A DNA stretch of 64,000 bases. It comes from Anolis sagrei. Lineage: Eukaryota > Chordata > Lepidosauria > Squamata > Anolidae. Positions 43,257-54,103 of the stretch are shown one piece after another; the first letter of the stretch is position 1; each line of letters starts with the position of its first letter. The stretch lies in the NCBI RefSeq assembly GCF_037176765.1, contig NC_090023.1:214146506-214210505 (forward strand), in the 5' to 3' direction. A model generated the notes under the pieces. That model saw nothing but the letters and a program-made list of their open reading frames with translations, was not told where the DNA came from and made no database searches. The position numbers and the translations under genes are program-made.

Positions 43257-43391
43257 CAGTGGTTCTCAACCTGTGGGTCCCCAGGTGTTTTGGCCTACAA
43301 CTCCCAGAAATCCCAGCCAGTTTACCAGCTATTAGGATTTCTGGGAGTTGAAGGCCAAAAACATCTGGGGACCCCAGGTTGAGAACCACTG
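43257..43391. mobile_element. 135-bp palindromic hAT MITE
   Basis: cagtggttctcaacctgtgg ... ccaggttgagaaccactg. Flanks ggttaaag and agtcaaag (6/8). Same family as 20412 and 59166. Confidence 0.85.
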
Positions 43392-43483
43392 AGTCAAAGG
43401 GTAAGTGTTTCAATAAGGTGGATGAAAACATATAATAGCATAGGAAATAGCATGGAAACAGAGCAATTAAACAGCATCAGGAC

Positions 43484-43965
43484 TGTGGCGCAGCTGGCTG
43501 AGTGTCAGCTGCATTAAGATCACTTCTGACCAAAAGGTCATAAGTTCGAAGCCAGCCCGGCTCGGAGTGAGCTTCCGACCAATTGTGTAGCTTGTTGTCG
43601 ACCTTTGTAACCCAAATGACAGTTGCATCTGTCAAGTAGGAAAATTAGGTACCACCTATGTGTGGGGAGGCTAATTTAACTAATTTATGAGGCCATAAAA
43701 TGACTCCAGCAAAGCACTCCAGCAAAAGCATGTAGGGAATGCAGAAGTACTTCATCAGTGTCGCATATGGACGATGAAAGCAACAGCTCCCCTGGCAGCC
43801 AGAAAAGTTAAATAGCCTCTGACTGTCGGTCTATATGTGTTGCGTGTCTTTGGCATTGAATGTTTGCCATATATGTGTACATTGTAATTCGCCCTGAGTC
43901 CCCTGTGGGGTGAGAAGGGCGAAATATAAATACTGTAAGTAAGTAAATAAATAAATAAATTTAGC
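43484..43965 (+). mobile_element. tRNA-derived SINE with LINE-type tail, about 480 bp
   Basis: Head 'gactgtggcgcagctggctg' with B-box-like 'aggtcataagttcgaagcc', a long unique body ('tccagcaaagcactccagca'), then the LINE-like 3' end 'cctgagtcccctgtggggtg' and 'aaatataaatactgtaagta'. It is inserted in a stray copy of the array's LINE fragment. A different SINE family from the others here. Confidence 0.75.
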
Positions 43966-44115
43966 TTAACTTACAAATATGAGTAGTAATATAATATAGG
44001 AATTCAGATTAAGTCATTAAGGTCATGATGGTATCAAACTGCATTGATTTTGCAGTGTGGACTGGGCACACCTTCTGCCTGTGCCTTTGGTAAGTGCTGT
44101 ATGAATAGCTGGCTG

Positions 44116-44367
44116 AGACCCCTTTCGCACAGCTAAATAAAATCACACATTTTCTGCTTTGAACTGGAATATATGGTAGTGTGGACTCAGATAACCTAGA
44201 GGCTCAGATAACCTAGAGGCTGCCTTCCACATAGCCCTCTATCCCAGAATATCAAGGCAGAAAATCCCACAATATCTGAGTGCAGACTCAGATAACCCAG
44301 CTCAAAGCAGATATTTTGGGATTTTCTGCCTCAACATTCTGAGTTATATGGTTGTGTTGAAGGGCCC
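44116..44367. mobile_element. Two overlapping GGGCCCTTCC-family MITEs
   Basis: An outer left half (gacccctttcgcacagcta ...) runs into an inner copy (tgccttccacatagccctct ... ttgaagggccctgag). 'cagataacctagaggct' is duplicated at the junction. Confidence 0.65.
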
Positions 44368-44461
44368 TGAGTGTAAAACCCCAAGTCCCTCTCTCCAAAT
44401 AGACATTATTAAAAGGGATGCATGAAGTCAAAAGGCTCTCACACAATCTCCCAGGTGTCTT

Positions 44462-44665
44462 TCTAGTGGCACATATGCATTGTCGAACAAATGTAGTTTG
44501 ACAGCACTTTAACAGCCATGGTGCTATGCTGTGGAACCTTGTGATTTGTACTCTGTTGAGCCACCAGCACTCATTCACCGAGAAGGCTAAAGACGCTGTA
44601 AAACAAAAATAGCATTGAACCATGTCAGTTAAAGTGGTATTAATTTTTCAGTGCAGATGTACCTT
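44462..44665. mobile_element. Palindromic MITE (ACTGTAGAATTAATGCAG family)
   Basis: 'gcacatatgcattgtcgaac' ... 'gtggtattaatttttcagtg', centre 'accagcactcattcaccgag'. Confidence 0.6.
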
Positions 44666-44717
44666 ATAACACTGGAGCAGAGGAGATTGCATTAACTGTA
44701 CAGTGTAGATGAGCTCT

Positions 44718-45022
44718 GGGGCCCCTTCCACAAAGCTGAATAAAATTCCACATTTTCTGCTTTGAATTGGAATATATGGCAGAGTGGACTCTGATAACCC
44801 AGGGCCCTTCCACACAGCCCTATATCCCAGAATATCAAGGCAGAAAATCCCACATTATCTAAGTGTGGATTAAAATAACCCAGTTCAAAGCAGATATTGT
44901 GGGATTTTCTGCCTTGGTATTCTGGGATATAGGGCAGTGTGGAAGGGCCCCTAGTTCAAAGCAGATATGGTGGGATTTTCTGCCTTGATATTCTGGGTTA
45001 TATGGCTGTGTGGAAGGGCACG
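44718..45022. mobile_element. MITE inside MITE (GGGCCCTTCC family)
   Basis: The outer copy starts ggccccttccacaaagctga and ends ctgtgtggaagggca. At 44802-44950 it is interrupted by a second copy (gggcccttccacacagccct ... cagtgtggaagggccc). The target 'ataacccagttcaaagc' is rejoined when the insert is removed; flanks cca and cta suggest a 3-bp duplication. Confidence 0.8.
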
Positions 45023-45066
45023 GGATGTCCTTTTTTTTCCTCTACAGAATCACATGGGTTGACATA

Positions 45067-45369
45067 GGGCCCTTCCACATAGCCATATAACCCAGAATAT
45101 CAAGGCAGAAAATCTCACAATATCTGATTTGAACTGAGTTATCTAAGGGGCCTTCCAGACAGGCCTTTTATCCCAGGATCTGATCCCTAGTTTTCTGTTT
45201 ATCCCAGATTATTTGGCAGTGCGGACATATATAATCCAATTTAAAGCAGAAAACCTGGGATCAGATACTGGGATATAGGGCTGTCTGGAAAGGCCCTGAG
45301 TCCACACTGCTATACATTGCAGTTCAAAGCAGATAATGTAGAATTTTATTTATCTGTGTGGAAGGAGCC
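45067..45369. mobile_element. MITE of one family carrying a MITE of a second family
   Basis: Outer: gggcccttccacatagccat ... tctgtgtggaaggagcc with ata on both sides (45064-45066, 45370-45372). Inner, 45147-45295: ggggccttccagacaggcct ... tgtctggaaaggcc, containing 'tcccaggatctgatccc' and its inverse, a sister family also at 46278. Flanks cta/ctg. Confidence 0.8.
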
Positions 45370-45937
45370 ATAGTATTTTTTTTCTGTTAGAGGATGGCAT
45401 TTACAACTCCATCCAGTGTCCTATCAGTGGTAGGACACTGGAGTTTTTTCTTGTCCTTAGACATTTGTGTCATATGATACACAAGTTTCTGTGCTAAGAA
45501 AGAATATTCTCCACGTGAGAAGCCAAGGTTCTCTTTAGTGATTGATAGGAGAAACACTCAGGAGCAGATCTTGAGGGGAAGAGTCATTTTTAACATGAGA
45601 AAAGAACAGACAAAGATTGTGGCAATTTCAGTTTGTACAGTCCTTGCCAAAAGCATTTTTCTCCACAAAAAGTCCCCTAATCGACACTCCTTCCTTATAA
45701 CTCTTCAGAAAAAGCTTTAATGTTGAGATGCCAGATCTTGTGTTCATATATCCTCCATCCAAGAAAAAAGTGATATTGTAATAAACAAAACAGTGATTTA
45801 AATACCCCTACACAAAGCAATTGCCAAAATACCAGCATAATAAAAACACACAAACCCAAGTCAGCCTAATGTACGATCGTTGTTAACTTGATTGCTTTTT
45901 TGTAGTGGTTTTAGTTTTCCTTTTAGATTTGGGTGTT

Positions 45938-46480
45938 TATCTGCTTTCAAGTTGCATACCAACTTATCCTGACCCCATGCTTTTCACAAGGTTTTCTTAG
46001 GACCCTTCCACACAGCCCGATATCCCAGAATATCAAGGCAGAAAATTCCACAATGTCTGCTTTGAACTGGGTTATTTGAGTCCACACTCAGATAACATGG
46101 GATTTTCTGCCTTGATATTTTGGGATATATGCCATGTGGAAGGGCCCTTAGGTAAGAAATACTCAAAGGCGGGGTGGACTTCTCCCTCTGCCTCCTGGGC
46201 GCCGTCTTCCTCTTCAGGGCCCTCCTGCCCCACGGCAGGCACGGGGACCGGGGCGGGCCATAGGTGACCCCTACGAAGTCCCTTCTACGCTGTCCTTATA
46301 TCCCAGGATCTGATCCCAGGTTTTCTGCTTTGAACCGGATTATGAGTCTCCACTGCCATATAATCTGGGATAAACAGATGGTTCTGGGATCTGATCCTGG
46401 GATATAAGGACAGTGTAGAAGGGGGCTGAAATATAGCCTATAAAAACTGGTATACATTGGTGGTCTCCCATGCAAGATTG
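45938..46480 (-). mobile_element. 5S-rRNA-derived SINE broken by two MITEs and a GC-rich insert
   Basis: SINE pieces are 45938-45999 ('gctttcaagttgcataccaa'), about 46151-46172 ('gtaagaaatactcaaaggcg') and 46427-46480 ('gaaatatagcctataaaaac', 'ggtctcccatgcaagattg'). MITEs occupy 46000-46147 (TTA duplicated on both sides, exact restoration of the SINE across the site) and 46278-46426. The remaining 46173-46277 is a GC-rich stretch of unknown origin. Confidence 0.75.
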
Positions 46481-47902
46481 TTCTGTTAAAAATCCAGTGG
46501 GAATGGCGCTAAGATTGAACAGCTTTTGGAATGATGACTGGCATTTCTTCATTCTCACTTGCATCGTTACACAACCATGAAATCTAGTCGAAAGAAAGGG
46601 GGGCAGGGTTGTGTTTCGAGTGAGGCAATTACTTGGCAATATATCAGGTACTTCAGGTAACCCATCAACAACATTTGAGCTGATGTTCTTTCTCTCACTA
46701 TTTAAATTTAGATGGCCTTGGCAATGTTTTATGTGTCAAAATACAGTTGACAGCTTACAGCAGAGACATAGCTGCCAAACTGGAGGGAAAGAAACCAACA
46801 CAGACACATTTGTTTTTCTCTCCATTCAATATTTTAAGAATATTTGTAGTTACAGGTCTGTTGCAATATCCCTCAATTTTGCTCTAAATGTTTATTGCTC
46901 AACTGACTTAATGGATTTCATCTGTATTTGCAGTATTAACAGAAGTTCTTAGAACTAGAAATAATTAAACTCATCATGTTCCAGCATTTGAACTTTGGAC
47001 GCACCAAGAATGATATCTGGCCTGTCCAGTTAGTATTTATATTCAACTAGGTTAAATGTTAGCAGTAAAAAGTTCTAAAATACACATTTAGAACTATTTG
47101 AGAAAAGCTTGACCAATTGGTATTAATAGAGTTGTAACTTTTCCTTTCAGTACTTATGCACTTTTATTATCCATTGTCACCAAGCAACATGTCAGTAAAT
47201 AGTGAGTGCATATGTGCTGCAATAAAGTCATAATATCCATAATATTTGTTTTTCAGTTATCTTCCTTTTGTGATACTACAAGCAAGAAAGCAGGATGTGT
47301 TCCCCCCATCTCCCTGTTTGAGCTTAGAGTTTTGATAGTTTTAAGTACAATATACTTTTATATATACTTCAGAACTGCAAAGATTCTGTTCTTCTTTCTA
47401 TAGAGCCAGAAGCAGTGTGAATTCTGTTTCAGGCCACTGCTGCAAAAGCAGGATTTCTCAAGAGCAGCAGCATTAAAAGTTCTGTTAGTCTCTGGGTTTT
47501 TGGAGCAGGCAGAAGGGAGAAGATTCTTGTGTCTTGCCAACTATTCTCTATGTTTATAACAAGTGAAGTGACCAGAAGACATAGTCCTTTTCCTATCCCT
47601 CATTTTATGAATTATGATATCTATCCATTTGCACTACAGTATTGTGCAAATGAACGTGCCTTGGTATACTGAGCACTAAAACAGATATTACTTGGCCTGT
47701 TCAGAAATCAGGTATTGCTATCTTCTGATGAACATGAAAATGAGATGCCTATGGAAATTTAGCTTTCAAAGATCCTGGTTTTAGAAGGTTATGTAAATTT
47801 AAACATTCACATTGTTTCGAGTATACTCGTACTGACCAGCCGTAGTTTCATATTTTTCAATCAGTAAGTGAGAAGTGACCTAATATCCTAAAAAGCACCA
47901 TT
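46481..47902. other. NT5C2 intron 1 stretch without recognised features
   Basis: Mostly unique AT-rich sequence. No exon-like frames or clear repeats recognised. Confidence 0.5.
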
Positions 47903-48108
47903 TCCTACCTGATCTTGGGGGCTAAGCAGGATCCACCCTTGATTAGTACCTGGGAGATTACCAATGAATGTCAGATACTGTAGGCTTTATTTGATAAGAA
48001 GGAAATGGCAAAACCACCAGTGATTATTTCTTGCTTAAGAAAACCCTATGCAATTCTTGGGTTCACCATAAATTGACAGGCAACTTGAAGGCACAGGTAA
48101 AAGGATAG
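47903..48108 (+). mobile_element. 5S-rRNA-derived SINE, near full length
   Basis: 'acctgatcttgggggctaag', 'gattagtacctgggagatta' and 'agatactgtaggcttt' follow 5S rRNA in order up to its 3' end, then the body 'aggaaatggcaaaaccacca' and terminus 'ggcaacttgaaggcacaggt'. It is not a 5S gene: the 5' third is missing. Confidence 0.8.
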
Positions 48109-48127
48109 TTATTTTGTAATGATTTTT

Positions 48128-48385
48128 GTGTGTGTCAGGAGTGACTTGAGAAACTTCAAGTCGCTTCTGGTGAGAATAATTGACCGTGTGCAAGGATGTT
48201 GCTCAGGGGACGTCCAGATGTTTTACCATCCTGTGGGAGGCTTCTCTCATGTCCCTGTATGAGAAGCTGGAGCTGACAGATGGGAGCTCACCCCACTCCC
48301 TGGATTCAAACCGCCAACCTTTTGGTCAGCAGTTCTGCCAGCACAAGGGTTTAACCCATTGTGCCAGCAGAGGCTCCATTTTGTA
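48128..48385 (-). mobile_element. tRNA-derived SINE
   Basis: Inverted copy of the 5976-6250 family: 'gtcaggagtgacttgagaaa' at left, 'ggaggcttctctcatgtccc' in the middle, 'aagggtttaacccattgtgc' at right. Confidence 0.85.
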
Positions 48386-51300
48386 ACAATGATTTCTGCA
48401 TTGTAGGAACAATCCTGGAAGCTTCATTTTGGGCTAACTTGGTCTTGTTTTGTGACAGATGTTTACATTATGTTTAGTAATTTTCAGGCTTTAGACATAA
48501 ATTGTTTAATTTTTAAAAAAGCAGATCTGATTTCGGTACTATAAGAAGCAGTAATTCATAAAGACATTTTAAAAAGTCTGTTGAGGCAGTTCCCACTTCT
48601 GGAAGCTTAATCCATGTTAAAGAACCTAGGTAAAAAATGTTTTTTCTTTCTGTTAGTGGAGTATAAAAGCAGATAACTGAAACTGCATAGCCTGAACAAA
48701 AAATAATAGCAACAGGAGATAAATGAGAACAATCTACCCCTAGAAAAAGGAATTTACTTCTGAAAGACTTATCACGGGGCAAAGGTGTCTTAACTGAAGC
48801 TTTATCACCAATCCGTGTTTCCGCAACATGCCATATTTTTCAAAATGCAATTATCACAGGGACAAAAAGTAAGGTGAAACTCTTCTGGCATGGACAGCAA
48901 ATGAACACCACTGGCACATATATATATATATATGGCTGGAGTTGCACTTAAAAATGTACTGTTCTGACTTACATTCACATTCAACTTTAGAACAAACCTA
49001 CAAAAACCTATCTTATTCATAACTTGGGGACTGCCTGTAGCCTGTACTGAAGTTATGTGCAAATGGTGCAGAGGAGAAAGTGGACGCTTCTGCTATTTCT
49101 GATTCTCTAAATCCTTTGGAGAAATGTGTGAGTTAAGCTAATGCAAAATTTGTAGTTCTAACTCAGGGATGGGAAACATTTTTTTCTGTTATGGTACATA
49201 GTGTTGGGATAATGCATCAAGGTGGTGCACCTTGGTGGGCTGGGTTAGTCCTCAAAATTGGTAACATCAACCCTCTTCTCTTCCCACTCTCTTTCGCTCC
49301 CTTCCTAGCAAGCTGAGGGGGAAATCAATATACCAAGAGGGTTGAATTGATCTCATAGAGGATTTTCCAATATGCTCAGGAGATATGAAATTATTATTTA
49401 ACTGTATAATCCCCCCTTAAATTACATCAAGGATTCTATCCATCCCTTGGGCATTAATTTGCGTACCTGGGTTCTGACTGGTGATTTTGTATTTATACAG
49501 CATGAAAATGAGAAAGGCGTCAGACTATATTGATTACTAAAATTTTGTTTTGATTTTGTATTAACATTCAAAATATTTCTCTTAGTTGTGCCAATCTTTC
49601 AAAATACCACCATTAGTTGTTAATGTACTTTTATATCTATATGACATGTAATTAGTTTCTCTCTTGGGTCAAATATATTGACATCTGATTAATTAATAGT
49701 GACCAGAATAGAAAACACTGATTATCTTATATGCAAGATACTATTGCCAGTAAATGCTTAACTTCAAATCTACAAACAACTGAAAATGTGTTTAGTGCAT
49801 AATGAGACTAAAATTCTCAATCATCTACTCAGAACAGAGGTGTTTTGGCAAGTAAAAAGAATAGGGGCTTTGATAATTATCACTAGCAAAATCAAACTTA
49901 AAAATTGTAAGAATAAGTCTAAGAATGGGAGAATTCAAGGTTATAATAGAATGAAAGTTGTACTATGTATAAAGTTTAGCGTAATAAAAATAAATTAACA
50001 TGTTTGGTGATTAATTGTATGATTGGGAATTGAAAACCTCGCAAATCTTGGAATAGATTTTATTTTGAGATGTGCGCATGCGTGTGTCTGTGCTATTCTG
50101 AAGCTTTCTGAATCATGCCAGTGTGTAGGAGGTCTTTGTATATTTGCATGTGCGTGTGCTTAAATACAATGTTTTGGCTTTAGGTGCTGTCTATATTTCA
50201 TGAAATTGTTTAAAAGCAACATGAGTTGGGCAGATTGCTCTTGACTGTGTTTAGAATATTTGGGAACAAAGGTTTACTGTGTTCATCATATGTTTTTAAG
50301 GACCTCATCACAAAGACCTATGGATTTGTCACACATTGTGATGAATCCATGGGCTTCCGGTGGGGGGGGGGGCATGGGGAAGTGGGGGCATCCACTTCCC
50401 TCATTGCACGACTTGCCTTTCTCCTCAACCTATGGGAGTTAGTGTCACCACCCGGCTTCCCTCCATTGCTGGTAAAGCAACATGGAACAGCTCTGGTGTT
50501 GCCACAGCAGCATGTGCTGCTTTCTCTCCTTTTTCAGCATGGAGCCCGACTGGAAGTCCTTGTGCATCATCTAATGGACTCCATGCTGAAAGTAGAGAGC
50601 AAATGGCGGACAATGGACAAATTGCCCTGTGTGAGGAAGCCATAAGGTTTCAATTTAATGTTTATAGCACAGCCAGCCTAGAATAAAAGGCAAATAAGCC
50701 AAGAAGAATGATTTCCCCTGGAAGTTATATAAGCTATGTGTTTTTCACTGTTAAATAAAAGAGAAATATAATTAATTTCTTGGCTCAAACACAATAGTAT
50801 CTAAGTAGTCCTAAGTGGATTTAATGAAGAAGAATCTTATGGCTATGGTTGCGGGATTTAAATTCCTAATTTTGATTATTCACAAGTTTGAAATGTTATC
50901 CCTGCCTCCCAAGTTAAGGTTGCCATACAAACATTTACATGGCAGCCCTGTCTTCAGGAGGGGAATGAGGGGAATGATAGGGAGGTGGGTGTGTGTTTTG
51001 TTTTTGTTTGTTTTGCCCAGTACTTCCCTTCCTTTGCCTAGAAGAAACAGATACTTGCAGCACACAGGAAGAGATCCTGTACCCCACAGATCTGGCTCCT
51101 CTTCCTTTTTTATGTCTTGTGAATGTTTTGCCTGGGCAAGAGAAGGAAGATGCTGGGGAAAACGGGGACAAGCTGCACAAGGGAAGAGGAGGATGCGCCA
51201 GTTCTGCTGGGTAAATGGTGATGCGGGCATGCAGTTCTGATTCCATCTCTTCTTTCTGTTTGCTACATGTTTTTGTTCTGCCCAGTAGCTCCCTCTTTTG

Positions 51301-52808
51301 CCTGGGTGAAATAGAGGCTCACAACTTGGAGAAAGAGGAAAGAATTTACAAGGTTAAGTGATTTGTGGGACATTCTTCTTCCCCCTGCCTCATCCGCTCC
51401 CCTGAGATAGTCATAGGTTTTCTATGTTTCTTGGAGTACAACTGTAGGTGTGAGCAGATATACATGTAATTGTATAATGTAAAGAGACTTGCACAAGCCA
51501 TGGTGAGGATGGTATACAGCCTGTGGAGCATAGATTTCACTTGAGACTCATTTTTTTAAATGGCAAATTAAGTGTCTGGTCACACACTAAAAGCTCACAG
51601 AAAATGTTTTAAACCTGGGAGATTTTTGTCTTGCAAATCATCCAAAACACATCTGAACCACTTTTCAAACAGCAGTTTGCTCCATTTCCTCCACTACAGC
51701 CTTACCCTCTAGCTGTGAACTGGTAGAAATGAGAACTGGAAATTGCACAACATCTCTTTCAGGTGCCTCTTGTCTGCTGGTGCAGCCTGTGGGCTGGTGA
51801 CAGTCAAAATTATCTCCCTACAGAGTTGTCCAACACTTTTTACACGTTCATTTTCACATGATGTCACCAGCCATATACCTGAATTGTGTGCCATCCCAGA
51901 TGGGCCGATTTTCAGTGTCCTGCATATTTATGCTGTCATTGTTATATTACATGTAAGGAACGGGAAAGGCATGAAGATTGAAGCCACAGAAAAAGGGAAG
52001 AACCCTATTGTTATGGTGAAGGAATTGAGGCTACCTCTTGATTATTATTATTTTATTCAAGAATTTATTCTGGATCACTGAGTTTGCCTGTCTATAAATG
52101 CTGAGGGTTGGGGGCGGGGATAGGGAAATATTGTGACTATGCAGACAGATTGTTTACGTTGTATGGGACATTGTCAGCCTCCACATTTTTTGTTATGTAC
52201 TCTGGAAAAAAGAAGGCACACAGTACTTGGGGCTCAATTTGATATGGGTTAAATTGGCTTTGTAAATACTTACATACACTTTTTAAAATGTGCAGTATTA
52301 TAGCTGTCATGGAGAGGATTCCAGATCCACATGTTTAATGTCAGGTCTGATGTTAGTGAGAAAAGGAAGATATTTCCAAACCACATGAACCCATGTTAAA
52401 AATGGCTGCCACTAGCCCTCTGTACCTCAGGTACTGAAAACGGTAGGGAACGCAGAGAACATTTAGCGAGCATCATTGTCGTTTGTTTCCAGCATTGATC
52501 CACTGATAACCAAGGTTTGGGGGGATAATAATAATAATAATAATAAATATTACACATCATTTGCATATGGTAAGCACTGTATTTCTGTAGCCCTTGATAA
52601 GTCTTAAATATTGAAATGGGAAGATTTTTATGAAATAACAACCTGAAATCTAGGTGTATTCATGACTATTAATCTTGGTTTCTGCTGTAGGCTATTATAA
52701 ATCAGAACCTTTTTCATGTACTATTTAGGCAGCAGATTGTAGAAATAACCGTGCTTTGAGCTTGTAGCCTTCAGTCGTTGAAATATATGTGGAATTCTGT
52801 TTGTGAAC
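48386..52808. other. NT5C2: NT5C2 intron 1, repeat-poor 4.4 kb
   Basis: Mostly unique sequence with (TA)n at 48917-48934, a G-run at 50361-50371 and (ATA)n at 52526-52547. An imperfect inverted repeat ('ttcagcatggagccc' / 'ggactccatgctgaa') lies near 50536-50592. No exon or known mobile element recognised. Confidence 0.5.
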
Positions 52809-53037
52809 TACAGCGATATATGTATTGTCGAAGGCTTTCATGGCCGGAATCACTCAGTTCTTGTGGGTTTTTTCGGGCTATATGGCCATGTTCTAGAGGC
52901 ATTTCTCCTGACATTTCGCCTGCATCTATGGCAGGCTTCCTCAGAGGTCTCTGCCATAGATGCAGGCGAAACGTCAGGAGAAATGTCTCTAGAACATGGC
53001 CATATAGCCCGAAAAAACCCACAAGTACAGCGATATA
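52809..53037 (-). mobile_element. Palindromic Penelope-derived insertion with perfect 12-bp TSD
   Basis: The 205-bp element at 52821-53025 is flanked by tacagcgatata at 52809-52820 and 53026-53037. Its left arm ('cgggctatatggccatgttc', 'ctgacatttcgcctgcatct') and right arm ('gatgcaggcgaaacgtcagg', 'catggccatatagcccgaaa') are nearly perfect inverted copies. The minus strand carries a hammerhead-like core CTGAGGA ... GAAATGTC. Low arm divergence suggests a recent insertion. Confidence 0.85.
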
Positions 53038-53309
53038 GCTATGCATGCAGTAGTGATGTCAGCAGGAAAAGAACGGCTGAGGGCATGGCAGCCACGAGGG
53101 AGAAAAAGGCTGTTTTGAGGTAGCAAATTTCATTTACCTTACTTTGACAGCAGTACATACGCTCATGACATAGTGCACCAACCAACAGGATTCTAGCCAT
53201 TATGAGTGAGCTAAGGGAGGAAAATTACTCTTCCCCCTATTAATATTGTGCTTCATTTTTTGTAGAATGCAATTTCCAAAAAATTAAACAAATGTTTGAA
53301 AAGTGTTAG

Positions 53310-53460
53310 TAATAATAATAATAATAGTCATAATAATAATAATAATAATAATTTATTTCTTACCTGCCTCTCCTCGTGGCTTGAGGTGGGTTACACCATT
53401 CCCTAAAAGCACATAATGATCTAAAAACATTCTATAACATACATTAAAACATATTTCTAT
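53310..53460 (-). mobile_element. LINE 3' tail with (AAT)n
   Basis: (AAT)n at 53310-53351, then 'tctcctcgtggcttgaggtg' and 'ctaaaaacattctataacat': inverted CR1/L2-type end. Confidence 0.6.
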
Positions 53461-53465
53461 GTTGT

Positions 53466-53582
53466 TCATTTGTTCAGTTGCTTCCGACTCTTCGTGACCT
53501 CCTGGACCAGCCCACGCCTGTCAGCCGTCACCACCCCCATCTCCTTCAAGGTCAAGCCAGTCACTTCAAGGATACCATCACT
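53466..53582 (-). mobile_element. Bov-B LINE 3' tail
   Basis: Reverse complement of the terminal 115 bp of the 34325-35105 Bov-B copy: 'cttccgactcttcgtgacct', 'ggaccagcccacgcctgtca', 'aaggtcaagccagtcacttc'. Confidence 0.85.
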
Positions 53583-53589
53583 TTGGTAC

Positions 53590-53740
53590 AGGTGTAATAT
53601 GCTCACTCCTAGATGTTCCTGTAATCAATCTAGCTGCCATATTTTGAACCAACTGGAGTTTCTGAACTTGGTACAAAGGTAACTCAATGTAAAGTGCATT
53701 GCAGAAGTCCAACCTCGGATCTCTTTAGGTCCTTTAGTGT
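53590..53740 (-). mobile_element. Probable old LINE fragment
   Basis: 'tttgaaccaactggagtttc' and 'attgcagaagtccaacctcg' are a recurrent vertebrate LINE segment. Family not assigned. Confidence 0.4.
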
Positions 53741-53776
53741 TGCATTTAATGCTAGGAGTTAGAGAGCTACTATATA

Positions 53777-54101
53777 CAGTAGAGTCTCATTTATCCAACA
53801 TAAATGGGCTGGCAGAACGTTGGATAAGTGAAAATCTTGGATAATAAGGAAGGATTAAGGAAAGCCTATTCAACATCAAATTACATTATGATTTTACAAA
53901 TTAAGCACAAAAACATGTTTTACAACAAAGTGATAGAAAAAGCAGTTCAGTACATGGTAACTTTATGTAGTAATTACTGTATTTACGAATTTAGCACCAA
54001 AACATCGCAATGTATTGAAAAACTTGTGGATCCGGGTGGGAGGCAGACTGCATTGGATAATACAGAACGTTAGATGAGCAAAGGTTGGATAAGTGACACT
54101 G
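53777..54101. mobile_element. Tc1/mariner-type MITE, 325 bp, TA target
   Basis: cagtagagtctcatttatcc ... ggttggataagtgacactg are inverted ends flanked by TA on both sides (53775-53776, 54102-54103). The interior has further 'ttggataa' copies. No transposase frame. Confidence 0.75.
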
Positions 54102-54103
54102 TA

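Noticed and set aside
47903-48108. A 5S rRNA gene
   Set aside because: Only the internal and 3' part of 5S is present, followed by a SINE body; there is no terminator-bounded 120-bp gene.
50226-50645. 139-codon + frame in NT5C2 intron 1
   Set aside because: No family resemblance, crosses a G-run, and lacks splice signals consistent with the NT5C2 gene model.
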